64,000 bases of DNA, taken from assembly GCA_002339805.1 (NCBI GenBank), contig DDKW01000017.1, forward strand, positions 6,730 to 70,729, read 5' to 3'. Source of the stretch: Dehalococcoidia bacterium UBA2588. GTDB taxonomy: Bacteria; Chloroflexota; Dehalococcoidia; Lucifugimonadales; UBA3495. A program made the position numbers and the translations under genes. Under the pieces are notes generated by a model. The model was given only the letters and a program-made list of their open reading frames with translations. It was not told the origin of the DNA and did no database searches. This document shows, piece after piece, positions 18,115-27,138 of the stretch. The stretch's first letter is position 1. The number at the start of each line of letters is the position of its first letter.

Positions 18115-18222
18115 TTATGGATCTGAACAATCTCTGGTGAATCCACAATTAGGACAGCGAATTTTACATTTGTTTTCATTCATTTCAAAACCGCATATTT
18201 CACATGTTAAATCATAGAGCAT
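18115..18222 (-). CDS. Zinc-ribbon microprotein
   Basis: A 35-residue frame with two Cys pairs: CEICGF near the start and CPNCGF near the end, plus two further Cys, forming a rubredoxin-like zinc ribbon. The frame stays open upstream to the end of the preceding gene, so an earlier TTG start (18252, 45 residues) is possible. No strong Shine-Dalgarno sequence precedes the ATG. It fills the otherwise empty space between the MmgE/PrpD gene and the MFS gene and is only 6 bases from the latter. Function unknown. Confidence 0.6.
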   Translation of the reverse strand: MLYDLTCEICGFEMNENKCKIRCPNCGFTRDCSDP

Positions 18223-18292
18223 TTCTTTGTTTCCGATGTTAATTTTACGCAATTGTAATCTATACGGAGCTTGTGAATAATAGTTTAGAAAC

Positions 18293-19678
18293 CTAATTTG
18301 TACCAGTTGTTACATCTACGGAATTAAATAAAGGGGTGATAGACGCCGCATGGTCAATGTCCATAAGTAGATCTAAGGTGGTTTCACGTCGTTGTTTAGA
18401 TAATAGGGCACCTGAAAGGTTTGAAAATTTATTCTGCAGATCAGTGTCAGTGAAAGGATTTTGTGGGTGTCCTTTAGGATATGCGGTTTGACCTGTATGA
18501 ATGGAACCTGATTGTGTTGTTATGTCTATTCTGCAATTATATTGTGACGGGTAAAGATTGCTAAAATCAGAATTTTCAACAATATTTGTTTTTGTTATCA
18601 AGGTCTTGATAATTGTACGTTTAATATTTGTTTCAGTGAAAGTTTCAGGATTAACAGTACCATCACTTAGCGCAGATGCTACTAAAAAAGGAATACTATG
18701 ATCAGCTGTTTCTCTGGTCGAAGGAGCCCATTTCTCAGGTTCTGTTTCTGGCGTGCTAACGCCTCCTTGTTGATAGGACTGTATGGCAATTGTTTTGATG
18801 TCGTCGACAATTACTTCTGAAGATAATTTACATGCTAGTCCAATAGGAGCCTGAGTGTGTATTTGTGAAGGATAGAATTTAAATATGTTGTCACATATTT
18901 TATGCTTATCCAATTGAGGTTCTAGTTTCTCAATCTGTACGTTGTTATCGCACCCCAATTGTTCCCAAAGGCCTCTTGGTCCATCGAAAGGGCGCTCAGG
19001 GGATGTCATCCCTTCTTTTGCTAACAAGGCTGCAAATATTCCAGATTTTACCGCTGCTGCAGTAGCGCATCCTTTCCACATAGATAATTCTCCCATGCGT
19101 GTTGCCCCCATAGGTAAATTAGGAACGATTGATAATGATAACGCATTGATGATTTGTGGTTTAGAAAGTTTTAGTAGTTTAGCAGCAATACTTGCAGCAC
19201 TCAGGCCTATGAATATACCTTGATCCCATCCTGATTTACTAACTACAACTTGGTCCGATAGTTTGGTGAAAATTTCATACCCTATCACTATAGATTCGAT
19301 AAGGTCTTTACCAGTATTATTGAGAGCCTCGGTTAAAGTGAGGGCAGCGGCTATCATGTCACTAGGGTGCCCACCTCCGGGTGAAAAGTAAGAGTCATTA
19401 CAGTCTAAATATCTGATCATGGCTGCGTTCGCAAATGCCGCCATGTCAGGAGTGCTGGTTCTAGATTCTCCTAATATTCGCGATGGTAAATCAGTGCTAC
19501 TTACAGTATGAGCCAGCTTACGCGCGATCTCTCCAGGAGGTGAAGTGTATCCTCCGATGGCACACGCTAGAGTATCGAGAAGTGTATTTTTGGTATGTTG
19601 GATTGTTTTGTTAGATAGGCAATCAAATGACGTATCAATAATGAAATCAGCAAGTATTGAACTTGTTGCATCACTCAT
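18293..19678 (-). CDS. MmgE/PrpD family protein
   Basis: 461 residues, usual family length. N-terminal helical domain with DTLACAIGGYTSPPGEIAR, MIRYLDCNDSYFSPGGGHPSDMIAAALTL and a later GMTSPERPFDGPRGLWEQ, all conserved in MmgE/PrpD (2-methylcitrate dehydratase-like/iminodisuccinate epimerase superfamily). The HPSDMI region matches the substrate-binding loop. The substrate is unknown. Its start overlaps the STAND-TPR gene by 8 bases. A second paralogue is at 35800-37185. Confidence 0.88.
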   Translation of the reverse strand: MSDATSSILADFIIDTSFDCLSNKTIQHTKNTLLDTLACAIGGYTSPPGEIARKLAHTVSSTDLPSRILGESRTSTPDMAAFANAAMIRYLDCNDSYFSPGGGHPSDMIAAALTLTEALNNTGKDLIESIVIGYEIFTKLSDQVVVSKSGWDQGIFIGLSAASIAAKLLKLSKPQIINALSLSIVPNLPMGATRMGELSMWKGCATAAAVKSGIFAALLAKEGMTSPERPFDGPRGLWEQLGCDNNVQIEKLEPQLDKHKICDNIFKFYPSQIHTQAPIGLACKLSSEVIVDDIKTIAIQSYQQGGVSTPETEPEKWAPSTRETADHSIPFLVASALSDGTVNPETFTETNIKRTIIKTLITKTNIVENSDFSNLYPSQYNCRIDITTQSGSIHTGQTAYPKGHPQNPFTDTDLQNKFSNLSGALLSKQRRETTLDLLMDIDHAASITPLFNSVDVTTGTN

Positions 19679-22145
19679 CTGAGTCTTCTTCTTTCATATA
19701 ATTTTTAAGTGGGGATTCCTCGGAGAACTGATTGACCCACCATTGATCAAATTGACTTTCCCCGATTTCTTTCCTGATCGTCATTAAATGGTTGATAACT
19801 TGATCGATCATGGGCAGTTTATTATTATTTACTAATGCGTACGTCCGCGCTCCCCATTCTAGGGAACCTTCCACATCACCTAGTTCTTGCTTAATAATTC
19901 CTATTTGACCATATGTGCGAGCTAGTTTATCTATGTTGGAAGACAGTTGGAAAAATTCTATGGCTTTCTTATACCACTGTTCTGCTTCTGTGAACTGTTC
20001 TTGCTCATGGTACAAGAGCCCGATTTGTCTACATTCATCACCACTGCCTGTATTGTCTCCGATTTGTGTTTTTATATTTAATGAAGCAATTAACCATTCT
20101 TCTGCTTCATCTTGAAGCCCGCCTCTATCTTGGGAAAGTAACCCTAGATAATGGCATTCTCGGGCCATCTGCGATTGAAACCCGAGCCTGTCCGCTAAGT
20201 GCAAAGCTTGATTGTACCAACGTTGAGCTTCTTCAAAAAAGTATTGAGCGTGGAAAACTGTACCGAGGTCATGATAGACCAACATGGCAGTTTCTTCATC
20301 TCCATAGTTTTCAACGATGCTTTGCGCTTGTTTGTACCAGCTTTCTGCTTCATCGTAATTGAGTTGTAATTGACTTAGTAAGCCTAAAAACCTGTAGTCC
20401 ACTACCATCTGTTCTTGATCTTCAATTTGTTGGTGAGTTTCCAGTGCTTTGCTGTATTCTGATTTGGCATCTGAATACCTTCCTTGGAAGTATCTAATCC
20501 TACCTAAATTCTGGGCAATCTCTGCCGAATTATCGTCGGCTTCCAATGCTTGGTAGATTTCGTTGGCTTTATTAAGGTATTCCTCTGAGGTATCTAATTG
20601 TCTGGTGAGTATGTGTATTTCGCCTAACTGGCTATACACTGTGGCCAGTTTTAAATCTTTATTATCTGCTTCGTTGTTTTCTAAGTAATCAAGAAGTTCA
20701 TGGCAAATTTCTATAGCTTCTGTAAATTTGTTTTGTTCAATAAGGTCACTGCTTGTAGTCCCTTTTATATACTCCCATAATTCGACACTGTTATTCGACG
20801 CCGCTTCTGGATAACTAATCCCACTAGTATTTAACACTTGCTCTCTAAGCAAATCTAATTCTATGAATCTTTTCTGCATTTTGTAGACCTGAGCGACGGG
20901 TTGCATTAAGATTTGGGAGCTTTCCCAGTCTTCATCTTCCAGTGCTAGTCCGAGAGCTTGATAGAAGTTCTCTTCTTCTGCAAGAATAGCTGTTGTGCCT
21001 GAGTCGGGGTTTTCATCTAATGATTCTAAAAAATGATCAGCAGTATCAGCATATATACGAGTGAATTCTTTCTCAAATTGGGAAATCGTTTCAGCAGATT
21101 GTGTGCGGTATAATTTTTCTCCCAATAAGCGAGGTATAGCACTCGGTATTAGATATACGCTAGGAGATATACTTGATAATATTCCTGAATCTTTGCTTCC
21201 TCTAAGCAATGCTCTTGTTGCCCCCCACCCAAGTTCTTCTTTGAACACGGATTTGTATGGAGCGCTTTGAGTAAAATGGGTAAGTACATCTAACATGACT
21301 CTTTTCTTGAAAAGAGAAATTATAGGAAGATGAGTCCGTACTCTATATGATCCTTTTTGATAGTAGAGTTCGAAAGAAGATTTCAACGCATCGGGGTTCG
21401 ATTCTAATTGTGTGGTAAGTTCGTTGTCAATTATACCTAAAGGAGTAGATTTTAGTAATGGGATTATAATTTGGAGGGCTAATGGATTGCCTTGTAAATT
21501 AGTGAGCAAATTTTCCAATTGTGAAAGGTTTGGTTTGGAGTCTTGGTCTCCATAAGCTATGTCTATGTATGCGGCTGCAAGCTTTTGGAAATCAGATGTA
21601 GCAAAAGGAGGTATTAAGATTATTTCAGGATTTGCTGTAAGGTGGGCGATTGATTGTTCAGTTTGACTCACGAGCAGTATTTTTGACTCTGTGAGGTTTG
21701 TCCATGCCGACAAATGGTTTTTCAGCTTTGATATCTCGTTATCTTCCCAAACTGATTCAATTTGATTAATGTCATCCCAAATTAACAATGTGGCATTTTC
21801 AACAAAATGTTTGAATAGAGCTTCTTGTTGTTCTTCGCCTGTGAGATCTCCAAAAGAAATACCGAAAATCGATGTTCCTGCTTCGTGGATTAGTTTCTGG
21901 AATGAGGAGCCTACGGTCACCTGTGAGTATACTACTCCTCCAGGATAGGTTCCATTAGACTCAGATCTTCTCGCGTATTCTAATACAAGATCTGTTTTAC
22001 CTATAGCAGGTTCTCCAATTATGAATCCAATAGGGAATGTTGTGAGACTTTCAATTAAGTCCGATATTTCTTTGGACCGGCCTACAAATCCACAAAAAGG
22101 AGGGGGAGGTAGTTGGCTGGTTGATTCGTTGTCAGGCTGCTGCAT
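19671..22145 (-). CDS. STAND-type P-loop NTPase with C-terminal TPR array
   Basis: 824 residues. CGFVGRSKEISDL (18-30) is the start of an AP-ATPase/NB-ARC-like module, Walker A GEPAIGKT is at 44-51, Walker B LIWDD at 121-125, and a winged-helix-like region lies around 270-350. About nine tetratricopeptide repeats occupy roughly 430-790 (for example AEQWYKKAIEFF, AESWYKQAQSI). STAND proteins act as signal-sensing switches that oligomerise; a TPR sensor fits. The effector is not fused; the immediate downstream gene is an MmgE/PrpD enzyme overlapping by 8 bases. Could be a regulator or part of a defence-like module, but no toxic effector is seen. Confidence 0.8.
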   Translation of the reverse strand: MQQPDNESTSQLPPPPFCGFVGRSKEISDLIESLTTFPIGFIIGEPAIGKTDLVLEYARRSESNGTYPGGVVYSQVTVGSSFQKLIHEAGTSIFGISFGDLTGEEQQEALFKHFVENATLLIWDDINQIESVWEDNEISKLKNHLSAWTNLTESKILLVSQTEQSIAHLTANPEIILIPPFATSDFQKLAAAYIDIAYGDQDSKPNLSQLENLLTNLQGNPLALQIIIPLLKSTPLGIIDNELTTQLESNPDALKSSFELYYQKGSYRVRTHLPIISLFKKRVMLDVLTHFTQSAPYKSVFKEELGWGATRALLRGSKDSGILSSISPSVYLIPSAIPRLLGEKLYRTQSAETISQFEKEFTRIYADTADHFLESLDENPDSGTTAILAEEENFYQALGLALEDEDWESSQILMQPVAQVYKMQKRFIELDLLREQVLNTSGISYPEAASNNSVELWEYIKGTTSSDLIEQNKFTEAIEICHELLDYLENNEADNKDLKLATVYSQLGEIHILTRQLDTSEEYLNKANEIYQALEADDNSAEIAQNLGRIRYFQGRYSDAKSEYSKALETHQQIEDQEQMVVDYRFLGLLSQLQLNYDEAESWYKQAQSIVENYGDEETAMLVYHDLGTVFHAQYFFEEAQRWYNQALHLADRLGFQSQMARECHYLGLLSQDRGGLQDEAEEWLIASLNIKTQIGDNTGSGDECRQIGLLYHEQEQFTEAEQWYKKAIEFFQLSSNIDKLARTYGQIGIIKQELGDVEGSLEWGARTYALVNNNKLPMIDQVINHLMTIRKEIGESQFDQWWVNQFSEESPLKNYMKEEDSDE

Positions 22146-22205
22146 ATGACAGATTCTGCCTATACCTATATTTTATTTGGCTGTTCAAGATAGAGGATTC
22201 GCTGT

Positions 22206-23198
22206 TTAGCTTCCTCTCACTCCGGCTTCTTTGGATTCTTTGGTCTGTTTTAACCATCTCCATCGCTGGAGCGGATCGCTTACTGCTCTTAGCCATACTC
22301 CGAACAGATTGAAACTTAAAGCAGTCAGGAATATAGCCATGCCTGGGACGATTACTACCCACCATGCTCTGACGATGTAATCACGTCCTTGAGATAGCAT
22401 TAAACCCCATGAAGAGTCGGGAGGTTGTATACCAAAACCCAAGAAACTCAGGGTGGTTTCAGTCAAAATATTTCTGGGTACTTCTAACGCTGCAATTGTA
22501 AGAATCGGCGTAATCAAGTTAGGTAATATGTGGTGCGTTATAATCCTACTGTCTTTGCAGCCAATAGATCTTGCTGCGTCCACGAAGGCTTGTTCTCTTA
22601 AAGACATTACTACCCCTCGTGCAACCCTGCAATATAGCATCCATCGAGCAATCGCGAATACTATAATAATGTTAATAAAGCTGGGACCTAGTATATACAG
22701 TACAATTAACGCTAATAACAACAAGGGCACAGACATGAAGATGTCTACCGTTCTCATTATGATATCGTCTATGACACCTCGGTAGTATCCTGCTATTACT
22801 CCAAGAAGTAGCCCTAAAGCTCCTGATACTATAACTCCAAGCGCGCCAACAGAGATAGAAATTCTTCCGCCGTATATTAGTCGTGTGAGCATATCTCTGC
22901 CCAAGTGATCAGTTCCAAAAAGGAAGAAACGCTGTTCTGTAGTAGGAGGACTAACCATGACATTTTTGGCTTCACCTGATGAAAGTGGAGGAAGATGTCT
23001 TAACCGAAGTTGCTGCTCTTCATAAGGGTATGGAGCAGCTAATGGAGCAAAAGCGGCTGCTAATATAACGATAATTAGGAACAAAGTTGATACCAAGGTT
23101 ATCCAATCGCTTAGAAATGCTTGTACTAGAGCGTGGTTCCATATCCTTGATACTATGTTCGCTTTTTGTTCTAATTCTATTCCGATGTCATTTTGCAT
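22206..23198 (-). CDS. Peptide/nickel-type ABC transporter permease (DppC-like)
   Basis: 330 residues, six membrane segments, DppC/OppC N-terminal domain with LAPYPYEEQ and FGTDHLGRDMLTRLIYGGRISI, and the EAA loop (VDAARSIGCKDSRIITHHILPN). It forms the second half of an inner-membrane channel with the DppB-like protein encoded 37 bases upstream. No ATPase or substrate-binding protein gene is adjacent, so these components must be elsewhere. The STAND gene starts 60 bases further downstream. Confidence 0.93.
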   Translation of the reverse strand: MQNDIGIELEQKANIVSRIWNHALVQAFLSDWITLVSTLFLIIVILAAAFAPLAAPYPYEEQQLRLRHLPPLSSGEAKNVMVSPPTTEQRFFLFGTDHLGRDMLTRLIYGGRISISVGALGVIVSGALGLLLGVIAGYYRGVIDDIIMRTVDIFMSVPLLLLALIVLYILGPSFINIIIVFAIARWMLYCRVARGVVMSLREQAFVDAARSIGCKDSRIITHHILPNLITPILTIAALEVPRNILTETTLSFLGFGIQPPDSSWGLMLSQGRDYIVRAWWVVIVPGMAIFLTALSFNLFGVWLRAVSDPLQRWRWLKQTKESKEAGVRGS

Positions 23199-23235
23199 TG
23201 TAAGTAGTCACCCTTAATGAATTTGGTTATGAACG

Positions 23236-24165
23236 CTATTTATATGAAACTCGGGGATCTAGCCATGTGTATATCAGATCAACCAGTAAGTTAATAAACA
23301 TGACCATGAGCGCAATTATAAATACTGAAGCGGTTACCACCGGCAAATCTCGTGCGGTAATCGCGTCTACTAATAGCTTGCCAAGACCAGGCCATCCGAA
23401 AATGATTTCTACTGCGGTAGCTCCATTCATGAATCCTGCTAGTTCGTCTCCCATTAGAGTTACAATGGAGATTGCAGCATTTTTCAACACATGGGCATAC
23501 AACACTTTGTTCTCTGCTAGTCCTTTTGCTCTGGCTGTTGCGACGTATTGTTTCCCCATTTCTTCTATCATAGTAGCACGCGTAATTTGTGCGTTTCTTC
23601 CTATGACTCTAGGGGACAGAGTCAGCGCTGGTAGTACTATGTATAGCCAGCCACTCGGCCCAAGCCCTGCGAAGCCAGATGTTGGCAGCAGGTCTGCTTG
23701 TACTGCTACCAATAATATCAATACTAAACCTAACCAGAACTCTGGGATCGAGATTACCGCGAACGACAATATGTTTACAATACGATCCACCATCCCCCGC
23801 GGTCTACGTGCCGCCCACATGCCTAAAGGCACACCGACGATACCTATCCCCCATGCTACTAATGCTAGGACAGCGGTATTAGGAAGCATTCTGAAAACAA
23901 TTTCTCTCGCTGGGATCCTATGCCTTAATGAAGTGTCAAAGTCTAAAGTGGCTAAGTTCGCGTAAAACTCACCGAAACGGACGTACAAAGGTCTGTCCAA
24001 ACCATATTGTGCACGAATCAAGGCTATTGCTTCTTCAGACGCATCCTCGTCAACAAGTAGTTCTACAGGGTCTCCAAGGACATTAATAGCCAGAAATAAC
24101 ATACCCATAAGTCCTAGTATTATGAAGAAAGAGTGGCCGACCCGCCGTATCATGTAGTTTCGCAA
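23236..24165 (-). CDS. Peptide/nickel-type ABC transporter permease (DppB-like)
   Basis: 309 residues, start TTG with GGAG seven bases upstream. The N-terminus MIRRVGHSFFIILGLMGMLFLAINVLGDP is typical of the DppB fold; the EAA loop appears as YVATARAKGLAENKVLYAHVLKNA and ALTLSPRVIGRNAQITRA precedes it. The channel partner is the DppC-like protein downstream. A promoter is seen at 24239-24268. Confidence 0.93.
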   Translation of the reverse strand: MRNYMIRRVGHSFFIILGLMGMLFLAINVLGDPVELLVDEDASEEAIALIRAQYGLDRPLYVRFGEFYANLATLDFDTSLRHRIPAREIVFRMLPNTAVLALVAWGIGIVGVPLGMWAARRPRGMVDRIVNILSFAVISIPEFWLGLVLILLVAVQADLLPTSGFAGLGPSGWLYIVLPALTLSPRVIGRNAQITRATMIEEMGKQYVATARAKGLAENKVLYAHVLKNAAISIVTLMGDELAGFMNGATAVEIIFGWPGLGKLLVDAITARDLPVVTASVFIIALMVMFINLLVDLIYTWLDPRVSYK

Positions 24166-24203
24166 TTGTTGACTCCGAATTACTTATAAATAAGGTCTTG
24201 ATT

Positions 24204-24228
24204 CCTAGGCTCTCCGAGGTTTCCTAGG
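24204..24228. promoter_or_regulatory. Two CCTAGG palindromes 19 bp apart
   Basis: CCTAGG at 24204-24209 and 24223-24228 lie between the putative promoter and the start codon of the DppB-like gene. The spacing of about two helical turns would suit a dimeric regulator. This is only suggestive. Confidence 0.25.
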
Positions 24229-24238
24229 GTGTGCGAGA

Positions 24239-24268
24239 AGTATACTTCGAGGTTTAATAATTTTGCAA
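24239..24268 (-). promoter_or_regulatory. Probable promoter of the DppBC unit
   Basis: On the minus strand, TTGCAA (24263-24268), an 18-bp spacer, and TATACT (24239-24244), about 75 bases before the first permease start codon. Confidence 0.5.
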
Positions 24269-24340
24269 CCGACTTAGCTTAAGTATTCAGGATTCGAATG
24301 TATGAATCCTTAGGTCATACTGATTTGTGATATTAAGTGC

Positions 24341-24568
24341 TTAACTCGCGATTTTTTTAATTTCCAAAGTTTCGCCAGGGGATAATGCTACACGCCTCAC
24401 AGTAATACCTAACTTAAGGCACCAGTAGCCTAGGGTAGCTTTGCTTATGTCTAACTCATCCGCACAAGCAGATAGACCTATGTCATTAATCATCTCGGGT
24501 AGTATTTTTTCTAAGTCTCTTTGGAAGGCTTTTTCTACCCGAAGCATCATTTTAGTTTTTCTGGCCAT
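24341..24568 (-). CDS. Small helix-turn-helix protein
   Basis: 75 residues, ATG with AGGTGA upstream. The middle (LSACADELDISKATLGYWCLKLG) reads as a helix-turn-helix with the turn at DISK, followed by an ITVRRV segment. No sensor domain or other partner domain. It is isolated: 170-175 bases of AT-rich DNA on either side. It may be a transcriptional regulator of itself or of the neighbouring permease unit; no family name can be given with confidence. Confidence 0.6.
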   Translation of the reverse strand: MARKTKMMLRVEKAFQRDLEKILPEMINDIGLSACADELDISKATLGYWCLKLGITVRRVALSPGETLEIKKIAS

Positions 24569-24655
24569 GAATTCACCTGTGTAATCACTTTTATTATCTA
24601 ATCATGTTTGAAATTAACACCAATATAAGACTATGTCAATAAAAGGTAAAAACTT

Positions 24656-24689
24656 GTATAAAACTTTTCTTATACTTTTATAATAAAAG
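24656..24689. promoter_or_regulatory. Overlapping dyad symmetries upstream of small HTH gene
   Basis: GTATAA and TTATAC (24656-24661, 24669-24674) form one inverted repeat; ACTTTTA and TAAAAGT (24673-24689, 3-base centre) form a second that overlaps it by 2 bases. They sit just upstream of a minus-strand TTGACA (24633-24638) that could be the -35 of the HTH gene, so autoregulation is possible. One of them could instead act in termination of the AIR-synthase-like gene, but no T tract follows. Confidence 0.35.
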
Positions 24690-24737
24690 TTTAAAAATAT
24701 TTAATTAGTGCGCAACATAATGTCGATTGAATGATGA

Positions 24738-25751
24738 TTACAGTTGTGTGATTTTGGTTATTTCGTCTCTGTCGAAAGTAGGCAAAGGTACTTTTTGATT
24801 GGAATATGATTCAATAAGCATCGATCCGTGTTCTCTAGGCATTATTTGTCCTATGTTAGAGCACTGAATGGAAAGAGACTTTAATTCCCCAATTATTTCG
24901 CCTGAAATACCAGCTGAGGTTGTGAAAAGAAGACTTCCTGAAGCAATCAAACCAAGTGGGTCTATTTCAATTTGCGAACATATCTTTCGGAACGCTGCAG
25001 GGATAGGAAGCTCAGATTCGTAAATCAGTGCCCCTACATTTGAAGCTGAGGTTACTTCTGCCAAACCAGTAGCAATTCCTCCTTCGGTTGGATCGTGCAT
25101 ACTATTAACTTCTTTATAAGTTTTGAGTAATGTGGCTTCGGGCAATATATCCATGTTATTAGCTACTGATAATCGTTTTAAAAATTCTATATCGCTGGGG
25201 CTTAATCCTTCGAATTGACTCAGGTTAGGGAAATATGAAAGAAGTAATTTGATACCTTCAATTGGGCAATGTTTGGTTATTAAAATATCATCAAATTCTT
25301 TAGCATTATTTGTAGGCTTGACATGGAAATTATCCGCTATGCCTATCATAGAACCGCTAACCACAGGATATTGAACAGCAGGTGTCACTTCACTGTGACC
25401 GCCAATTAATTGGATATTCATGTGTGAGCATGTTTCTGCGATGTCTTTGAAAATTGAAGAAAATTCTTGCTCAGTGCTATGCTCCGGCATCAGTATTGTT
25501 GCAGAATACCATTTAGGTACTCCCCCGGACGCAGCCACGTCATTAGAATTTATTATTACGGAGTGCCAGCCTGGATTCTCAGTGGGGAAAGTGATGGGAT
25601 CGCTTCCTATAAGTACAGTCTGACCTTTGATGTTTATAACGGCAGTATCTTCTCCGATGGCTGGACCCAATTCAACTCCGGAGTCCGAGATTATTGTTAG
25701 ATTACTCAAAAGGTTTCGGAGTGTTTCACCTGGGATTTTACCGGCTTTCAT
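24738..25751 (-). CDS. AIR synthase-related protein (HypE/PurM-like)
   Basis: 337 residues. It has the N-terminal ATP-binding core (GPAIGEDTAVINIKGQTVLIGSDPITF, then NSNDVAASGGVPKWYSATIL) and DPTEGGIATGLAEVTSASNVGA, typical of AIR-synthase/HypE/SelD-like kinases. It lacks the C-terminal Cys of HypE and the Cys/Sec-Lys loop of SelD, and no hydrogenase or selenium gene is next to it. A stand-alone ATP-dependent enzyme of unknown substrate. No clear Shine-Dalgarno sequence. Confidence 0.8.
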   Translation of the reverse strand: MKAGKIPGETLRNLLSNLTIISDSGVELGPAIGEDTAVINIKGQTVLIGSDPITFPTENPGWHSVIINSNDVAASGGVPKWYSATILMPEHSTEQEFSSIFKDIAETCSHMNIQLIGGHSEVTPAVQYPVVSGSMIGIADNFHVKPTNNAKEFDDILITKHCPIEGIKLLLSYFPNLSQFEGLSPSDIEFLKRLSVANNMDILPEATLLKTYKEVNSMHDPTEGGIATGLAEVTSASNVGALIYESELPIPAAFRKICSQIEIDPLGLIASGSLLFTTSAGISGEIIGELKSLSIQCSNIGQIMPREHGSMLIESYSNQKVPLPTFDRDEITKITQL

Positions 25752-25949
25752 ATGGCACCGACACTTTTAATAGAATAATGATTAGGACCTATATTGTATA
25801 TTTCAAATTAAGAACTAGGAAGGGTCTGCTTTCCAATGAGAGTTACAGATTAGCAAAATGCCTCTAGGTGGAGGTATTAAAGATTTTGTTGTAAAATTTA
25901 GGAGCTGATTAGATTACTTAATAATTTCCTTTTAACTGAGGAGAAATGA

Positions 25950-26525
25950 ATGGAAGAATTTTACTGGGATCAGCTGTTGCCTGACAGCGATCCGGAGATT
26001 GAGTTATGTATATTTCCTCATCTCCAAGAATTTATCGTGATTGACAGGCGTGAGACTCCGCCTAACGTTCAATTGTTGCACGCAACTGCGGTCTTTGACT
26101 CAGAGTTCAATGATTGCGTCCAGTTCGAGATATCGAACTTTCTAAAAGATAACGATACTTTTCCATTTTCCCACATTATGGATATGCCGAATAAAATAGA
26201 AGAGATAATTCGAGGTTTAGCTATGTCGTTTATTTTAGAAACTTTGGACATAAACACTGATGACTACGAGTCAGTTCCATCAATAGTGGCGTACGTGATC
26301 AGTGGTGGATCTGTTAAGAAAGATTCAGACCATCTAGTGACCTACCTTACGTCTGAATGTGAATCCTCTGATAGAAGTTATATGGGGCCAGATTGGGCTC
26401 AAGTTATAAGTTCTTTGAGAGACAAAGAACAGGAACAATATGACTCTAGTCAGATAAGGAAATCTCATCAAGCTTTTGATTCTGAAACATTAGACTATTT
26501 TTCCTTTTGGGAAAACCGTAACTAA
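25950..26525 (+). CDS. Hypothetical protein
   Basis: 191 residues, ATG with GAGGAGAAA upstream, so translation looks genuine. I do not recognise the family. It is acidic, soluble, without membrane segment or signal peptide, and rich in Asp/Glu/Ser with a central hydrophobic helix (KIEEIIRGLAMSFILETL). It is followed after 24 bases by the YfcE-like phosphoesterase and then a UppP-like phosphatase, with which it may form an operon ending in a strong terminator at 27913. Confidence 0.65.
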   Translation: MEEFYWDQLLPDSDPEIELCIFPHLQEFIVIDRRETPPNVQLLHATAVFDSEFNDCVQFEISNFLKDNDTFPFSHIMDMPNKIEEIIRGLAMSFILETLDINTDDYESVPSIVAYVISGGSVKKDSDHLVTYLTSECESSDRSYMGPDWAQVISSLRDKEQEQYDSSQIRKSHQAFDSETLDYFSFWENRN

Positions 26526-26549
26526 ACTACTAGCAAGGATATTTCCAAG

Positions 26550-27122
26550 ATGGAAATAGGGGTTATATCTGACACTCACTTGGCCGGCCATGGTACAGGT
26601 CTCCCTTCACAAGTCTTTGATGTTTTTAAAAATATGGATTTGATATTACATTGTGGGGACTTAGAATGCATTGGAGTTTTGGATGAGCTTGAAAAGATAG
26701 CTCCAGTCAAAGCTGTGAGGGGATATGAGGATCCGATAGAAGCGGGATCTAGATTATCTGACCGAGTTAGATTAATAAAAACCGGGAAGATCCGCATAGC
26801 TATGGTGCATGACATACAATGGCCTTATCCGCCAATTTATACTACCGCAGATGGTCAATCTATACTTTTGCCTGAGGATTACGAAAATACTGCTGCTATG
26901 CTTCACAAAAAGTTCGGTTGTGTATCTGATGTAGTACTGTTTGGAGATACTCATGAGGAACTGGTTTTATGGAAGCATGGTATTTTGTGGATGAATCCAG
27001 GCAGTCCTACATTCCCAGGTAAACACCATTTACCTAACGATCTGGGAACTGTAGGTGTTATCAAGATCACTGGAACTGAAATAGATGCATGTATAATTGA
27101 TCTTAAAGATATTCGTCGATAA
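26550..27122 (+). CDS. YfcE/MJ0936-like metallophosphoesterase
   Basis: 190 residues. SDTH at the N-terminus and HCGDLE give the first metal ligands, MVHDI is the later His, and MNPGSPTFPGKHH is the family ending. Two usual ligand motifs are altered: the GNxD box reads GYEDP and the GHTH box reads GDTHE. Activity on phosphodiesters is therefore plausible but the metal site may be modified. Second gene of a three-gene unit. Confidence 0.85.
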   Translation: MEIGVISDTHLAGHGTGLPSQVFDVFKNMDLILHCGDLECIGVLDELEKIAPVKAVRGYEDPIEAGSRLSDRVRLIKTGKIRIAMVHDIQWPYPPIYTTADGQSILLPEDYENTAAMLHKKFGCVSDVVLFGDTHEELVLWKHGILWMNPGSPTFPGKHHLPNDLGTVGVIKITGTEIDACIIDLKDIRR

Positions 27123-27138
27123 GAGATAGGGGCTAAAT

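Noticed and set aside
23267..23965. 232-codon frame opposite the DppB-like gene
   Set aside because: Antisense shadow of a clear membrane permease; no family features.
24738..25751. Selenophosphate synthetase (SelD), prompted by the tRNA-Sec gene
   Set aside because: The AIR-synthase core is there, but the N-terminal Cys/Sec-Lys glycine-rich loop of SelD is missing.
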